From positions 1-64,000 of the forward strand of contig MNWR01000029.1 of NCBI GenBank assembly GCA_001872725.1: a stretch of 64,000 bases of DNA, in the 5' to 3' direction. Below the pieces are notes generated by a model that worked only from the letters and a program-made list of their open reading frames with translations, ran no database searches and was not told the origin of the DNA. This DNA comes from Proteobacteria bacterium CG1_02_64_396 (GTDB lineage Bacteria; Pseudomonadota; MNWR01; CG1-02-64-396). This document shows, piece after piece, positions 34,947 to 43,485 of the stretch; positions within the stretch are counted from its first letter, which is position 1; each line of letters begins with the position of its first letter. The position numbers were made by a program, and so were the translations under genes.

Positions 34947-35788
34947 GGGCACCCCTCCCAGTCGATGCTGGCGGCGTCAAAGACCGGGCCGTCGACACAA
35001 ACCCGCTTCATGGCGGGGCCACGTTCGGTATTCAAGGGGATGACACACCCGGCGCACCCCCCGACTCCGCAGGCCATGTGGGCCTCCATCGAGGCATAGC
35101 AGGTTAGCCCGAATTCCTGAGCCACCGACGCCACCGCCCGCATCATCACGGTGGGGCCGCAGGTATACACCGCCGGGCGGTCGGAGCGGGCTGCCAAGTG
35201 GGCACGCAGCGGCTCGGTAATCAGCCCGGCATGGACCCCGTCCCCCCCCTTCATGCGCGACAGGCGTGAAGGGATGCCGAGTTCTTCCAGCACGCTCAGG
35301 CCTAAAGAGACCGAGACACCGGGGAAATCGAGTTTCGAAAGGTCGGTTTCAAACGAAAACGCCGACTCCTGCCCCATCAGCAGGGTGGTCGCCCCCGCTT
35401 GGCCGGTGGCGGCTGCCCGGTGGGCCAGCCCAATCAAGGGGGCAACCCCGATGCCCCCCCCGACCAGTACGGCGGGGCCGACAATGGGGGGGAAGGGGGC
35501 GCCGATGGGGCCGAGCAGATTGAGTCGCTCGCCGACTCGGCACTGGCCGAGCCGTTTGGAGCCCTTGCCAACCACCTTGTAGAAAAGCTCTAAGGTTCCG
35601 GCGACCGGGTCCGCATCTTGAATCGAGAAAGGGCGGCGCAGGTCGAGGCCGGGAACGCGGATGTGGACGAAATGACCGGGGATGAAATCGCGGGCGATCT
35701 CGGGGCAGCGCAGGGTGAGAAACCCGTACCCCTCGGGGGCGGGCTGGGTCTCGATCACCTCGGCCACCGTCTGGCGGATGGCGATCAT
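34943..35788 (-). CDS. pyrK: Dihydroorotate dehydrogenase electron-transfer subunit
   Basis: 281 residues. The FAD-binding barrel holds FIPGHFVHIRVPGLDLRRPF (RPFS motif), the NAD domain AVLVGGGIGVAPLIGLAHRA, and the C-terminal 2Fe-2S site CGVGGCAGCVIPLN with the fourth Cys in MKRVCVDGPVF. It links PyrD FMN to NAD. The ATG overlaps the pyrC stop (ATGA) and the end overlaps pyrD, so the three genes are one transcript. Confidence 0.93.
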   Translation of the reverse strand: MIAIRQTVAEVIETQPAPEGYGFLTLRCPEIARDFIPGHFVHIRVPGLDLRRPFSIQDADPVAGTLELFYKVVGKGSKRLGQCRVGERLNLLGPIGAPFPPIVGPAVLVGGGIGVAPLIGLAHRAAATGQAGATTLLMGQESAFSFETDLSKLDFPGVSVSLGLSVLEELGIPSRLSRMKGGDGVHAGLITEPLRAHLAARSDRPAVYTCGPTVMMRAVASVAQEFGLTCYASMEAHMACGVGGCAGCVIPLNTERGPAMKRVCVDGPVFDAASIDWEGCP

Positions 35789-37092
35789 GCCGCCCCCTCG
35801 GCTTCAAAAGGCTCCACCGAGTGTTTGAGTTTGCCCCCCACCCAGGTGGCGACAGCGCGCCCCTTGAGGGTCATGCCGTGGAAGGGGGTATTTTGGGATT
35901 TGGAGTGGAGCTGGGCGCGATCCACCATCCAGTCCTCGGCGGGATCGACCAGCACCATGTCGGCGGGGTCGCCCACATCGAGCCGTCCGACATGGGCGGG
36001 CAGGTTCATCAACCGGGCCGGTTGATGGGTCATCAAGTCGATGGCCTGGTTCAAATCGAGCGCCCCTTGATCGACCAGGGTGAGCACCGCGCTGAGCATG
36101 GTTTCGACCCCAACCACGCCGCGAGCGGCATCCTCCAGAGTGGTGCGTTTGGCGTCGAGTTCGTGGGGGGCGTGGTCGGTCGCAATCGCCTCTAGGGTGC
36201 CGTCGCGCAGCCCCTCAAGCAGGGCGTCGCGGTCGGCGGCGGTGCGCAGCGGCGGATACATCTTGGCGTCGGTGTTGTATCCGGCCAGTGCTTCGTCGGT
36301 CAGCAGCAGATAGTGGGGGCAGGTTTCCCCCGAGACCTTCACCCCATCGGCTTTGGCGCGGCGGATCATCGTGACCCCCCCAGCGGTGGCGACGTGGGCG
36401 ATGTGCAACCGGGCGCCGGTCAGGCGGGCAAGCTCGATGTCGCGGGCGATCATCGCATCCTCGGCTGCGTGGGGGATCCCCGGCACCCCGAGGCGGGTGC
36501 TCATCCACCCCTCGTTCATACACCCCTTGCCCGATAGGCCGCAGTCCTCTTCGTGCACCACCACCGTGGCGCCGACCCCCTTGGCGTATTCGAGCGCCCG
36601 GCGCATCACCCTTGAGGAGGCAATCGGATAGCCGTCGTCGGTGAAACAAACCGCCCCCCCCGCCAGCTCGTCGGCCATTTCGGTCAGCTCTTCACCCTTG
36701 AGTCCCCGGGTGATGCCGCCTGCGGGGAAGACCCGGCAGTGGGCGGTGAATTTGGCCCGCTCCAGCAGCCACTCGACCATGGCTCGGGTGTCGATGGCCG
36801 GATCGGTGTTGGGCATGGTGACCACCGAGGTCACCCCCCCGGCGACGGCGGAGCGGGTCCCCGAGGCGAGCGTCTCTTTGTATTCCTGCCCCGGCTCGCG
36901 GAAGTGAACATGGATGTCGACCAGCCCCGGCAGCAGCCACTTGCCGCTGCCGTCCAGGGTCAGATCGGGGGTAAATCCGGCGGGTATCTCGCCCCGGGCC
37001 AGCACGACGCCATCCTCGACCGCCAGGTCGGTGACGCCATCCCAGCCGGTGGCCGGATCGATCAGACGGACCGCTTGAATCAAAAGCCGCAT
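35785..37092 (-). CDS. pyrC: Dihydroorotase (class I)
   Basis: 435 residues. The amidohydrolase metal motif DIHVHFREPGQEYKE is at about 59-73, followed by GGVTSVVTMPNTDPAIDT. Later come HIAHVATAGGV, SGETCPHYLLLTDEAL and ATDHAPHELDAKR, all as in class I (PyrC of Bacillus type), and the C-terminal composite-site end DPADMVLVDPAEDW. It closes dihydroorotate from carbamoyl aspartate. It is the first gene of pyrC-K-D; no pyrB lies upstream, where a repeat and the divergent ispB follow. Confidence 0.93.
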   Translation of the reverse strand: MRLLIQAVRLIDPATGWDGVTDLAVEDGVVLARGEIPAGFTPDLTLDGSGKWLLPGLVDIHVHFREPGQEYKETLASGTRSAVAGGVTSVVTMPNTDPAIDTRAMVEWLLERAKFTAHCRVFPAGGITRGLKGEELTEMADELAGGAVCFTDDGYPIASSRVMRRALEYAKGVGATVVVHEEDCGLSGKGCMNEGWMSTRLGVPGIPHAAEDAMIARDIELARLTGARLHIAHVATAGGVTMIRRAKADGVKVSGETCPHYLLLTDEALAGYNTDAKMYPPLRTAADRDALLEGLRDGTLEAIATDHAPHELDAKRTTLEDAARGVVGVETMLSAVLTLVDQGALDLNQAIDLMTHQPARLMNLPAHVGRLDVGDPADMVLVDPAEDWMVDRAQLHSKSQNTPFHGMTLKGRAVATWVGGKLKHSVEPFEAEGAA

Positions 37093-37214
37093 GCGGATTG
37101 CCTCGGAGGGTCAAGGGGGCGGGGGCAAGGGGTTGCGTGGTTGGATCATGCCATATTGCTCGCCTTGGTTGAATGGAGGGGGGTTGACCCTTACCATCCG
37201 CTCAGAATTCCTAG

Positions 37215-37361
37215 GGAAGCGCTGTTTTTGCGGTGCTTCCGGCAGCATCGGAGCAGGCTGCCAAAACCGAGCGCATGAGCGACCGGTTTTGCAGGCGCAG
37301 CCAAAACGACGTTTTTGGCGAAGCGTCGCCGAACAAGGCAGGAGCCTGGTTCGGCGTTTCC
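37215..37361. repeat. MITE-like element with GGAAGCGCTG ends, diverged copy
   Basis: It begins GGAAGCGCTGTTTTTG and ends TTCGGCGTTTCC, matching the termini of the elements at 895-1093 and 60715-60968, but the centre differs. It lies in the 301-base divergent region between pyrC and ispB. The remaining part of that gap (37093-37214) must hold the pyrC promoter; no clear box was identified. Confidence 0.55.
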
Positions 37362-37393
37362 TGGATCCGCCTCGTTTGGAGCCCCTTTTCCCC

Positions 37394-38368
37394 ATGCCGA
37401 TTCAAGCCCTGCGCGACCTTGTCCGCGACGAGATGAATGCGGTCGACGCCGTCATCCTTGAGCAGATGCGCTCCGACGTGCCGCTCATCCCCCTATTGGG
37501 GCAGTACATTGTGCAAGGCGGCGGTAAGCGGTTGCGCCCTCTGCTCTTGGTGGCGATGGCGCGGATGCTGGGTTATCGCGGCGAACGCGATTTGGCGTTG
37601 GCGGCGGTGGTCGAGTTCATCCATACCGCAACCTTGCTGCACGACGACGTGGTGGATGAATCGAATCTGCGCCGGGGCCGTGACACCGCCAACGCGGTGT
37701 GGGGCAATCAAGCTTCGGTGCTGGTGGGCGATTTTCTCTTCTCACGCGCCTTCGAGATGATGGTGGGCGACGGCGACATCCGGGTCTTGCAGATCCTCTC
37801 CACCGCCTCGCGCACCCTGGCCGAGGGGGAGGTGCTCCAGTTGGCCAAGACCGGCGACCTGGAGACCACTGAGGAGGACTACAACGAGGTGATCCGCTGC
37901 AAAACCGCCGCCCTGTTCGACGGCGCCGCTCGGGTCGGGGCAGTGGTGGCTGGGGTTGATTCGGCCATCGAAGAGGCGGCCGCCGCTTTTGGCAGCCACA
38001 TCGGCTATGCCTTCCAGTTGGTGGACGATGCACTTGATTGTGTGGCCAGCGCCGCCGAGATGGGCAAGAGCCCCGGCGACGATATCCGCGACGGCAAGAT
38101 GACCCTGCCGGTGATCCACGCCTTGCAGTATATGGACGCGGTCGCAGTGGACCGTTTGGGTGAGATCATGACCAAGGAGACCCCGAGCGACGAGGATGTA
38201 CATTGGGCGCTTTCAGCCGTTGAGTCTTGCGGGGGCGTTGCCTATACTCTCGCCCGCGCCGGGGGGTACGTGGATTTGGCGCTCGAAGCTCTGGTGCAAT
38301 TGCCGCCCTCGCCCATCAGGGACCAGCTCGAAGAGGTCGCCCGTTTCACGCTGACCCGCCGGTCCTGA
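37394..38368 (+). CDS. ispB: Polyprenyl (octaprenyl) diphosphate synthase
   Basis: 324 residues. Makes the long isoprenoid side chain of quinones. The two Asp-rich motifs are present: LLHDDVVDES and FQLVDDALDCV, with KRLRPLLLVAMARM, then ANAVWGNQASVLVGDFLFSR and GKMTLPVIHALQ. The start was set at MPIQALRDLVRDEMNAVDAV, where homology begins; GGAG lies somewhat far upstream. It precedes two tRNA genes. Chain length cannot be read with certainty from the sequence, so octaprenyl is the family default. Confidence 0.92.
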   Translation: MPIQALRDLVRDEMNAVDAVILEQMRSDVPLIPLLGQYIVQGGGKRLRPLLLVAMARMLGYRGERDLALAAVVEFIHTATLLHDDVVDESNLRRGRDTANAVWGNQASVLVGDFLFSRAFEMMVGDGDIRVLQILSTASRTLAEGEVLQLAKTGDLETTEEDYNEVIRCKTAALFDGAARVGAVVAGVDSAIEEAAAAFGSHIGYAFQLVDDALDCVASAAEMGKSPGDDIRDGKMTLPVIHALQYMDAVAVDRLGEIMTKETPSDEDVHWALSAVESCGGVAYTLARAGGYVDLALEALVQLPPSPIRDQLEEVARFTLTRRS

Positions 38369-38405
38369 CTCAGGCTGGATCCCACGCAAAATTCGGTTTT
38401 CCTGT

Positions 38406-38482
38406 CGGGGTGTAGCTCAGCCTGGTAGAGCACTACGTTCGGGACGTAGGAGCCGGAGGTTCAAATCCTCTCACCCCGACCA
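38406..38482 (+). tRNA. tRNA-Pro (CGG)
   Basis: Full cloverleaf: acceptor CGGGGTG pairs with CACCCCG, discriminator A and encoded CCA. The D arm is AGCTCAGCCTGGTAGAGC, and the anticodon stem CTACG/CGTAG holds loop TTCGGGA, giving anticodon CGG. The T arm is GGAGGTTCAAATCCTC. Confidence 0.97.
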
Positions 38483-38519
38483 CCATTGTTGTAGGCCGGC
38501 TTCTTTAAGTCGGCACCAA

Positions 38520-38595
38520 GAGCCTATAGCTCAGTCGGTAGAGCATCTGACTTTTAATCAGAGGGTCGCTGGTTCGAATCCAGCTGGGCTCACCA
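38520..38595 (+). tRNA. tRNA-Lys (TTT)
   Basis: Acceptor GAGCCTA pairs with TGGGCTC, followed by ACCA. The D arm is AGCTCAGTCGGTAGAGC, and stem TCTGA/TCAGA holds loop CTTTTAA, so the anticodon is TTT. The T arm is CTGGTTCGAATCCAG. It is 37 bases after tRNA-Pro. Confidence 0.97.
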
Positions 38596-38596
38596 A

Positions 38597-38638
38597 ACAA
38601 AAAAGGGGTTACGCCTTCGGGTGTAACCCCTTTTTTGT
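38597..38638 (+). terminator. Rho-independent terminator after the tRNA genes
   Basis: GGGGTTAC...GTAACCCC forms a long stem (extended by GCC/GGT) with a TTCG loop, followed by TTTTTT. A-rich sequence on the other side makes it bidirectional in form, so it may also end the minus-strand antitoxin transcript. Confidence 0.9.
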
Positions 38639-38734
38639 TTGGGTCACACCAGGGTCACACCGGGGAAGGATTTCGCGGGCAAGAAAAAACCCGCCACGGG
38701 GGCGGGTTCTTGTGCCTTCGAAGGTGGGCGTTGG

Positions 38735-39019
38735 TTAGGCCAAGGCCCGCAACACCGCCTGGGGTTCCCGCTCGATCACGTTGAGCAGAACAAGGGCCGG
38801 TCCCGCCGGTTGTCGGTCGCCCCGCTCCCAGTGGCGCAGAGTCGCCACCGAAAACCCGAAACGGGCCGCGAACGCCTCTTGGGTCAGATCCAGCCGCTTG
38901 CGTAGGGCGGCCACGTCCACGGGGCGCGGATTGTGAAGAACGCCCCCCACCTCGTTGCCCTGGGCATGGGCAATGGCCTCGGTCAAACCCTGCTTGATGC
39001 TTTCGAATGCGTTTGCCAT
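38735..39019 (-). CDS. XRE-family antitoxin (HigA/NadS-like)
   Basis: 94 residues with a Cro/CI-type helix-turn-helix in the second half: ALRKRLDLTQEAFAARFGFS, then VATLRHWERGDRQPAGPAL. The N-terminal ANAFESIKQGLTEAIAHAQG is typical of antitoxins encoded after RelE-like toxins. Such proteins bind their toxin and repress the operon. The start overlaps the end of the remnant toxin frame. The partner is truncated here, so this is probably an orphan antitoxin. Confidence 0.85.
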   Translation of the reverse strand: MANAFESIKQGLTEAIAHAQGNEVGGVLHNPRPVDVAALRKRLDLTQEAFAARFGFSVATLRHWERGDRQPAGPALVLLNVIEREPQAVLRALA

Positions 39020-39230
39020 CGGTTTTTCCTCTTTGAGCTTTCAACCAACAGTGGCACCAGATCGGCGAGGGCGTTCCGCTCGGCTTTGGTGAGGTTGGCC
39101 TGTTCGTTCTTGCCGAAGAGCGTGAGCAGGTAAAGGGGAATCTCTTCGTTGTAGAAGTAGTAGATCACCCGGACGCCCCCGCTTTTCCCTTTTGCCCCAT
39201 GTCCCCAGCGTAGTTTTCGAATCCCCCCGA
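38983..39230 (-). pseudogene. RelE-family toxin remnant, C-terminal part only
   Basis: The frame reads GGIRKLRWGHGAKGKSGGVR, then VIYYFYNEEIPLYLLTLFGK and NEQANLTKAERNALADLVPL, the C-terminal two thirds of a RelE/HigB toxin. The usual N-terminal helices are absent. At about 39227 the sequence switches, in another frame, to the start of a GIY-YIG protein. No start codon belongs to this fragment. It overlaps the antitoxin gene by 37 bases, as an intact toxin would. Confidence 0.75.
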
Positions 39231-39316
39231 CCGGTCCAGTTGGAACGTTCGACGATGCGCAGCCCATCGGGGTCGCCTTGGGCGACGAAGATGCGGATGG
39301 TGTAGGGACGGGTCAT
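39227..39316 (-). pseudogene. GIY-YIG nuclease family N-terminal fragment
   Basis: Starts with a good site (GGAGG) and reads MTRPYTIRIFVAQGDPDGLR then IVERSNWTGR, which is how GIY-YIG nuclease family proteins begin. Sequence then joins the relE remnant out of frame, and the nuclease domain itself is missing. Read on in its own frame, it gives a non-protein-like tail ending at 39041. A deletion joining two genes is the simplest reading. Confidence 0.6.
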
Positions 39317-39460
39317 GGATCCTCCATGGGACGGATTTTCCGCCAAACGGGAGATTGCTCTTAAATAAGAAAGTCTTTGTTGGACGGTGCGTTGCGCCCT
39401 GCTTCCACCCCATCGCGCAACCGGGTTGAAAAAAGGAACAGGGCTTTTGGAAGCCACTCC

Positions 39461-40870
39461 TCAGTCGTCCAACACCTGCCAATACCCCCCCTTGTCGGGA
39501 CCGACGCGCATCAGGCGGCCCGATTCGCGCAGACTGCGCAGGGCGCGGTGGATGGTCGGCTGCGACTTGCCCAGCCGGGCGGCAAGCTCCGGCACGGTCA
39601 GATTCGGGTCGCCGCTCAGCAGCCGGAGCACCGCCTCGGGGGTTTTCCCTGTCGTTTTCCCTGTCGTTTTCCCTGTCGTTTTCCCTGTCGTTTTCCTCGG
39701 CAGCGCGAACGTCACCACCACCGCCCCGGCCCGAACCTCCAGACTTGGCGGCTCCAGCCCCGCGTCGCCCATCGCGCGGGCGATCTTCAGAGTGCCGCGG
39801 CCCCAGGTTTCGATGATGCCGCGCCGGTAAAAGGCATGGGCGATCATCGGATTCCAAGGGCGCGATTCGTGTTCGCGCAGCAGCGCCTCCGGCGTCAGGC
39901 CGAAATGCAGGTCGCCAATGGAGACGATCTCCAGCCGGTCGTCGTAGAGCGCCACGCCGACCGAGCCGCCGCCGATGGCGTAATCGCGATGCACGAAGGC
40001 ATTGGCCAGCGCCTCGCGCAGCGCCTCCATCGGCAACAGCGGCGTATCCACTCGCTCCATCCGGCCCGGCACGATGCGACCGGCCACGGGCAGCGATTCG
40101 ATCAAAAAGCGCTCCGCCTTGCGCATCAACGCGAAGGCATTGCCGTGGAACTGCCGGTTATCCAGAAACTCGTCCCGCGTCGCCCCCTTGAAGCGGGCGA
40201 CCTTCAGCAGCAGTTGCGGGAAGTCCGGCAGCGGCGTCTCCTGCGTGCAAAACAGCACCACCGCCGCCCGCGACAGCCGGTCGCCTTCCACCAGCAAACC
40301 CAGCCCGCGCAGGATCTCCAGCGGCTGGCGCGTGCCGGGGTCTTCGATCCGGCCCCGGCGGATGGATTCTTCCAGCGTCAGCTCCAGCTCGCGTGCATCC
40401 AGCCGCGCCGCCTCCCAGCCTTCGGCGGGTTGATTTTCCCAGCGCTGCACGGCGTGCAGCTCCTCCTGCAAACGGCGCTGGTACGCCTCGCGCGTCATCG
40501 TGCGCGTCGTGTTCAACACCCGTTCGTAGGCCACGCCGCGAAAACTCACCACCCGCGCGCTGTGGGCCACGCTTACCGCCAGCACCTCCAGTCCCGGCGC
40601 CACACCCACCCGCTCCACCGTGGGGAAGAGCGGTGGCTCAAAGTGCTGGAACTCCTGCGCCAGCTCCTCCAGGGTGCGATCGACGATTGTTTGCCCCACC
40701 ACCTTGCCGGCAGGGGTCACCCCGAACAGCACCCGCCCGCCCCGACCGTTGGCCAAGGCGCAAAGGGTGCGGCAGGCCCGATCCTTCTCGGCGGTGGACT
40801 TTTTGAGCTCCAGGGTGGCCGATTCGCCTTGGGCTACCCAGGCCGCGATTTGCTCCGGGGTGGTGGTCAT
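39461..40870 (-). CDS. AlbA_2/Schlafen-domain ATP-binding protein
   Basis: 469 residues. The N-terminal AlbA_2 (Schlafen-like, SLFN) domain: ESATLELKKSTAEKDRACRT, then ANGRGGRVLFGVTPAGKVVG. The middle has an ATPase C-terminal type block (EALREALANAFVHRDYAIGG, then GRGTLKIARAMGDAGLEPPS). A KTTG repeat linker follows, and a winged-helix end (LTVPELAARLGKSQPTIHRA). Proteins of this type are annotated as RecG-like helicase-related or transcriptional regulators, and some act in phage defence. Start at MTTTPEQIAAW, overlapping the 315-aa gene (ATGA), so both are coupled. It sits in a toxin-antitoxin island. Confidence 0.8.
   Translation of the reverse strand: MTTTPEQIAAWVAQGESATLELKKSTAEKDRACRTLCALANGRGGRVLFGVTPAGKVVGQTIVDRTLEELAQEFQHFEPPLFPTVERVGVAPGLEVLAVSVAHSARVVSFRGVAYERVLNTTRTMTREAYQRRLQEELHAVQRWENQPAEGWEAARLDARELELTLEESIRRGRIEDPGTRQPLEILRGLGLLVEGDRLSRAAVVLFCTQETPLPDFPQLLLKVARFKGATRDEFLDNRQFHGNAFALMRKAERFLIESLPVAGRIVPGRMERVDTPLLPMEALREALANAFVHRDYAIGGGSVGVALYDDRLEIVSIGDLHFGLTPEALLREHESRPWNPMIAHAFYRRGIIETWGRGTLKIARAMGDAGLEPPSLEVRAGAVVVTFALPRKTTGKTTGKTTGKTTGKTPEAVLRLLSGDPNLTVPELAARLGKSQPTIHRALRSLRESGRLMRVGPDKGGYWQVLDD
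39643..39696. repeat. 12-bp tandem repeat inside the AlbA_2 gene
   Basis: TTTTCCCTGTCG is repeated four and a half times. On the coding strand it encodes repeated KTTG units linking the ATPase part to the winged helix. Each unit is a multiple of three bases, so copy-number change alters linker length without breaking the frame. Confidence 0.9.
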
Positions 40871-41814
40871 GGGGTTTCTCCGGTCCCCTCCAGATAACGG
40901 GCGGCGTAGGAGACCAGGGCTGCGGTGACCATCAGCAGCATTTGAGCGCCCAGGCGGTCGAAGTGATTGTTGGCCGAGTGGGCCGGTTTGTTGGCGGCAT
41001 CCTTGAGCGGGATCAAGGCTTGATCGAGCCAGTCGTAGGTCGTCTTGCCCAATCGGGTTTCCCAATGTTTTTTCAGTTTGGGAATGGTCCTGCCCGATCC
41101 GTCCCCCCTCTCGACCTGCTCTTGGAATTGCTCCAAAGCGATGCGGCATTTGGCGGCCGCCTCGTCGTAGAGCCCCTGATGGAACAGCCGTTGTGCCTGT
41201 TCCAGGGCGGTGAAGGCGTGTTTCAACCCCTCGTGGGATTGCAACGAAACGGCGGGAAGCTCAAAGGCGATGACCTTGCCGTAGCCAAGTTGCGGAAGCA
41301 CCTGCTCGCGCCAATGGGTGTCGGGCACGGTATATCGCAGGTCGCCTTTGATGGGCTGAGTGTCGATGAGCCCGATTTGCCCTTGAAAAGGCCCGTCCCA
41401 AGGGATCAAACCGAAGGTCTGGGTGGCGATTTCGAGTTTGAGGGTCAGCTCAAGGTTTTTGCCGTTCCTCTGTTCTTCCAGCCATTCCAAACGGCGGGGG
41501 TCGAGGGGGATTTCCGGGGACAGATGCAGAGTTTGGTGGTACGGGTGATGGGTCAACGCCCGCTCACGGACCGATAAGGGCAGCACATGCCCGATGGTTT
41601 GCCCCTGGACCTGCAACTCCCCGGTCAGGGAGCCAAAGACCACCGTTTGAATGTTTTCGAAGTTTGAAGCGTGGATGTATTCACGAAGCTCAAGGACCAC
41701 GGCCAGCCTCAACCTGGGGTACAGCGCTCTGCCAACAGGAGGAGCATCGACCCCTTGGATGTACCCCTCCACCTGAAGCGGGCCGTTGAATGGTTGAAGT
41801 CGTTCCTTGTTCAT
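40867..41814 (-). CDS. Hypothetical protein coupled to the AlbA_2 gene, 315 aa
   Basis: Starts MNKERLQPFNGPLQVEGYIQ. The first 190 residues look beta-rich (LRLAVVLELREYIHASNFEN, VVFGSLTGELQVQGQTIGHV). The last 120 are helical: LEQAQRLFHQGLYDEAAAKC, then KLKKHWETRLGKTTYDWLDQ and ANKPAHSANNHFDRLGAQML. The last segment is reminiscent of HEPN-type domains, but no certain RxxxxH motif is seen. No family was recognised. Its stop overlaps the AlbA_2 start (ATGA), so the two form an operon and probably act together. Confidence 0.7.
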   Translation of the reverse strand: MNKERLQPFNGPLQVEGYIQGVDAPPVGRALYPRLRLAVVLELREYIHASNFENIQTVVFGSLTGELQVQGQTIGHVLPLSVRERALTHHPYHQTLHLSPEIPLDPRRLEWLEEQRNGKNLELTLKLEIATQTFGLIPWDGPFQGQIGLIDTQPIKGDLRYTVPDTHWREQVLPQLGYGKVIAFELPAVSLQSHEGLKHAFTALEQAQRLFHQGLYDEAAAKCRIALEQFQEQVERGDGSGRTIPKLKKHWETRLGKTTYDWLDQALIPLKDAANKPAHSANNHFDRLGAQMLLMVTAALVSYAARYLEGTGETP

Positions 41815-41944
41815 TCGACCGCCTTGATCTTCTGATCGCTTCGGGAGATGAGGTAGGGGGCGTCATGGTCGTGGGGTACATAACCCCCCCTTGGTGGGTC
41901 GGGTCAACATTGCCGCATGGGGCGCGGACCGCCACCTCTTCGAC

Positions 41945-43207
41945 TCAAGGCTGGGCCGAGGCCAGCAGATCCAGGGTTTTGCGAGCCCTGGATGCGACGA
42001 TCCCCACGATGTCGGTGATCGCCCGGCTCGGTCCGTATGGCTCGGCAAAGGCCTCGGCCAAGGCGGTCGATTCGGGAACGATCCTGGTCGCCAACGCTTG
42101 CAAGGTACCCCGCACCATGCGCGGCTTGACCCCGATGGCTTCGGCCAACCGATCCCAATGCCAGGGCATGATCCAGTCGGGGCGAGCCTCGCCGCCGATC
42201 TTCATCGCCATCTTGTCGCTCAACTCGGGGTATACCGCTGTGCTCATCAGGTCGTAGAAGGGGGCCAGGACCACCCCGGTTGGCCGGTACAACAGCGACA
42301 GATTCTTGCCGTGGCCGTCGGCGTTGCCGATCAAGAGGTTGAATGCCGTCCATTCCAGCAGCACCTTGAGGTCGGCGATGGGGGTCTGGCTGGCCCTGCG
42401 GATCAGGGCGAAGCAGTCGGCCAACCCCGGCCCACCCTCGATTTCGTACTTTTGGTCGGGCAGTACCCCCAACGCCTGGCAAAAATCCTCTTGATGCAAT
42501 CGCCGCACGACGCCGTCGGGCAGCGTTTCGCGGTCGTACCGGGTCACCAAATAGAGATCGACCTCTTGGCGCAGGATCGCGACCTCGGGAACCGGCAATC
42601 CCAAGCGACGGGCCAGGGTCATGCAAAAGGCTTCGTTGGCGACCGAATCGGGAAAATGGGGCAGCGGAGGTTTGAGGATGTGCAGGCTGGGGGTCTGCCC
42701 GCCGGGAAGCGAGACGGTTTGGGTGGCGGCATCGAACCGTACCGGCAGCTTGTTTTGCACCCCCGCCAACGAAAGCCGGATGCCCCGTTCGCCCGCCAGC
42801 ATCGGACGACGGGGGAGCTCGCGAATCAGTGCGTCGAGTTCGGCGGGGCCGAGGGGTCGATCACCGTAGTCGGCCACCTCCTCCACCCCTTCGGGGAGCA
42901 AACGCACCGCCCCGGCGCACTCCCCCCCCAACGCCTCCAGCAAAGCGAAATCGTTGCCTTGGGAGATCCCCAGCTTGGCGGCAATAACCTGACGGATCTG
43001 GGCTTCGGGGAGCAGGTTGGCGAAGAAGGGCCGGGTGGCGAGGTCGTCGAAAGGGGCTGTTTGCAGCGGCAGCGACAACGACAGGGGATAGGCGCCGGGG
43101 TCGGCCAGCCAGTCGGGACTGTAGCGGAAGGTCATCCCGCCGCGCACGATCAGACTCAACCCGCCGACCGGTTGCGATCCCAGAAAAACGATCAGGGAGG
43201 TCGTCAC
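41945..43207 (-). CDS. hipA: HipA-family serine/threonine kinase toxin
   Basis: 420 residues from a GTG that overlaps the hipB stop (GTGA). Motifs of HipA are intact: SLSLPLQTAPFDD, FFANLLPEAQIRQVIAAKLG, GGECAGAVRLLPEG, RLSLAGVQNKLPV, the ATP-binding HILKPPLPHFPDSVANEAFC, then YLVTRYDRE and catalytic NLLIGNADGHGKNLSLLY with the metal motif APFYDLMST. HipA kinases phosphorylate glutamyl-tRNA synthetase or related targets and slow growth. Length is normal. Confidence 0.92.
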   Translation of the reverse strand: MTTSLIVFLGSQPVGGLSLIVRGGMTFRYSPDWLADPGAYPLSLSLPLQTAPFDDLATRPFFANLLPEAQIRQVIAAKLGISQGNDFALLEALGGECAGAVRLLPEGVEEVADYGDRPLGPAELDALIRELPRRPMLAGERGIRLSLAGVQNKLPVRFDAATQTVSLPGGQTPSLHILKPPLPHFPDSVANEAFCMTLARRLGLPVPEVAILRQEVDLYLVTRYDRETLPDGVVRRLHQEDFCQALGVLPDQKYEIEGGPGLADCFALIRRASQTPIADLKVLLEWTAFNLLIGNADGHGKNLSLLYRPTGVVLAPFYDLMSTAVYPELSDKMAMKIGGEARPDWIMPWHWDRLAEAIGVKPRMVRGTLQALATRIVPESTALAEAFAEPYGPSRAITDIVGIVASRARKTLDLLASAQP

Positions 43208-43467
43208 GAGGCGCTCCCTCCACCACTCCAACGCCGGGGTTGGAGCGTCAATTCCAGCCCCAGGCAATGCAACACATGGAGCACCTTGCCGGCTTCAACG
43301 GTTGGTTTGCCGTTCTCCAGCTCCGAGATGAAGCGCACCCCCACGCCGCACAAAGCGGCAAAGTCGGCCTGGGTGGCCCCCTGCCCCTTGCGATGGGCTC
43401 GGATCAATTGGCCGATCTCCGCCATGGAAGAAATGCTCCCGTACGGTAAAGAACCCGACGCTGACAT
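43204..43467 (-). CDS. hipB: HipB-family antitoxin
   Basis: 87 residues from MSASGSLPYGSISSMAEIGQ, chosen because AAGGGGGG lies just upstream; a shorter start at MAEIGQLIRAHRK is possible. The helix-turn-helix is GATQADFAALCGVGVRFISE followed by LENGKPTVEAGKVLHVLHCL, typical of HipB. It neutralises HipA and represses the operon by binding operators upstream. Confidence 0.9.
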   Translation of the reverse strand: MSASGSLPYGSISSMAEIGQLIRAHRKGQGATQADFAALCGVGVRFISELENGKPTVEAGKVLHVLHCLGLELTLQPRRWSGGGSAS

Positions 43468-43485
43468 AGAACCCCCCTTGGAATA

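Noticed and set aside
37091-37393. N-terminal extension of ispB through the upstream open frame
   Set aside because: The extension runs through a repeat element and has no homology; polyprenyl synthases begin near the chosen ATG.
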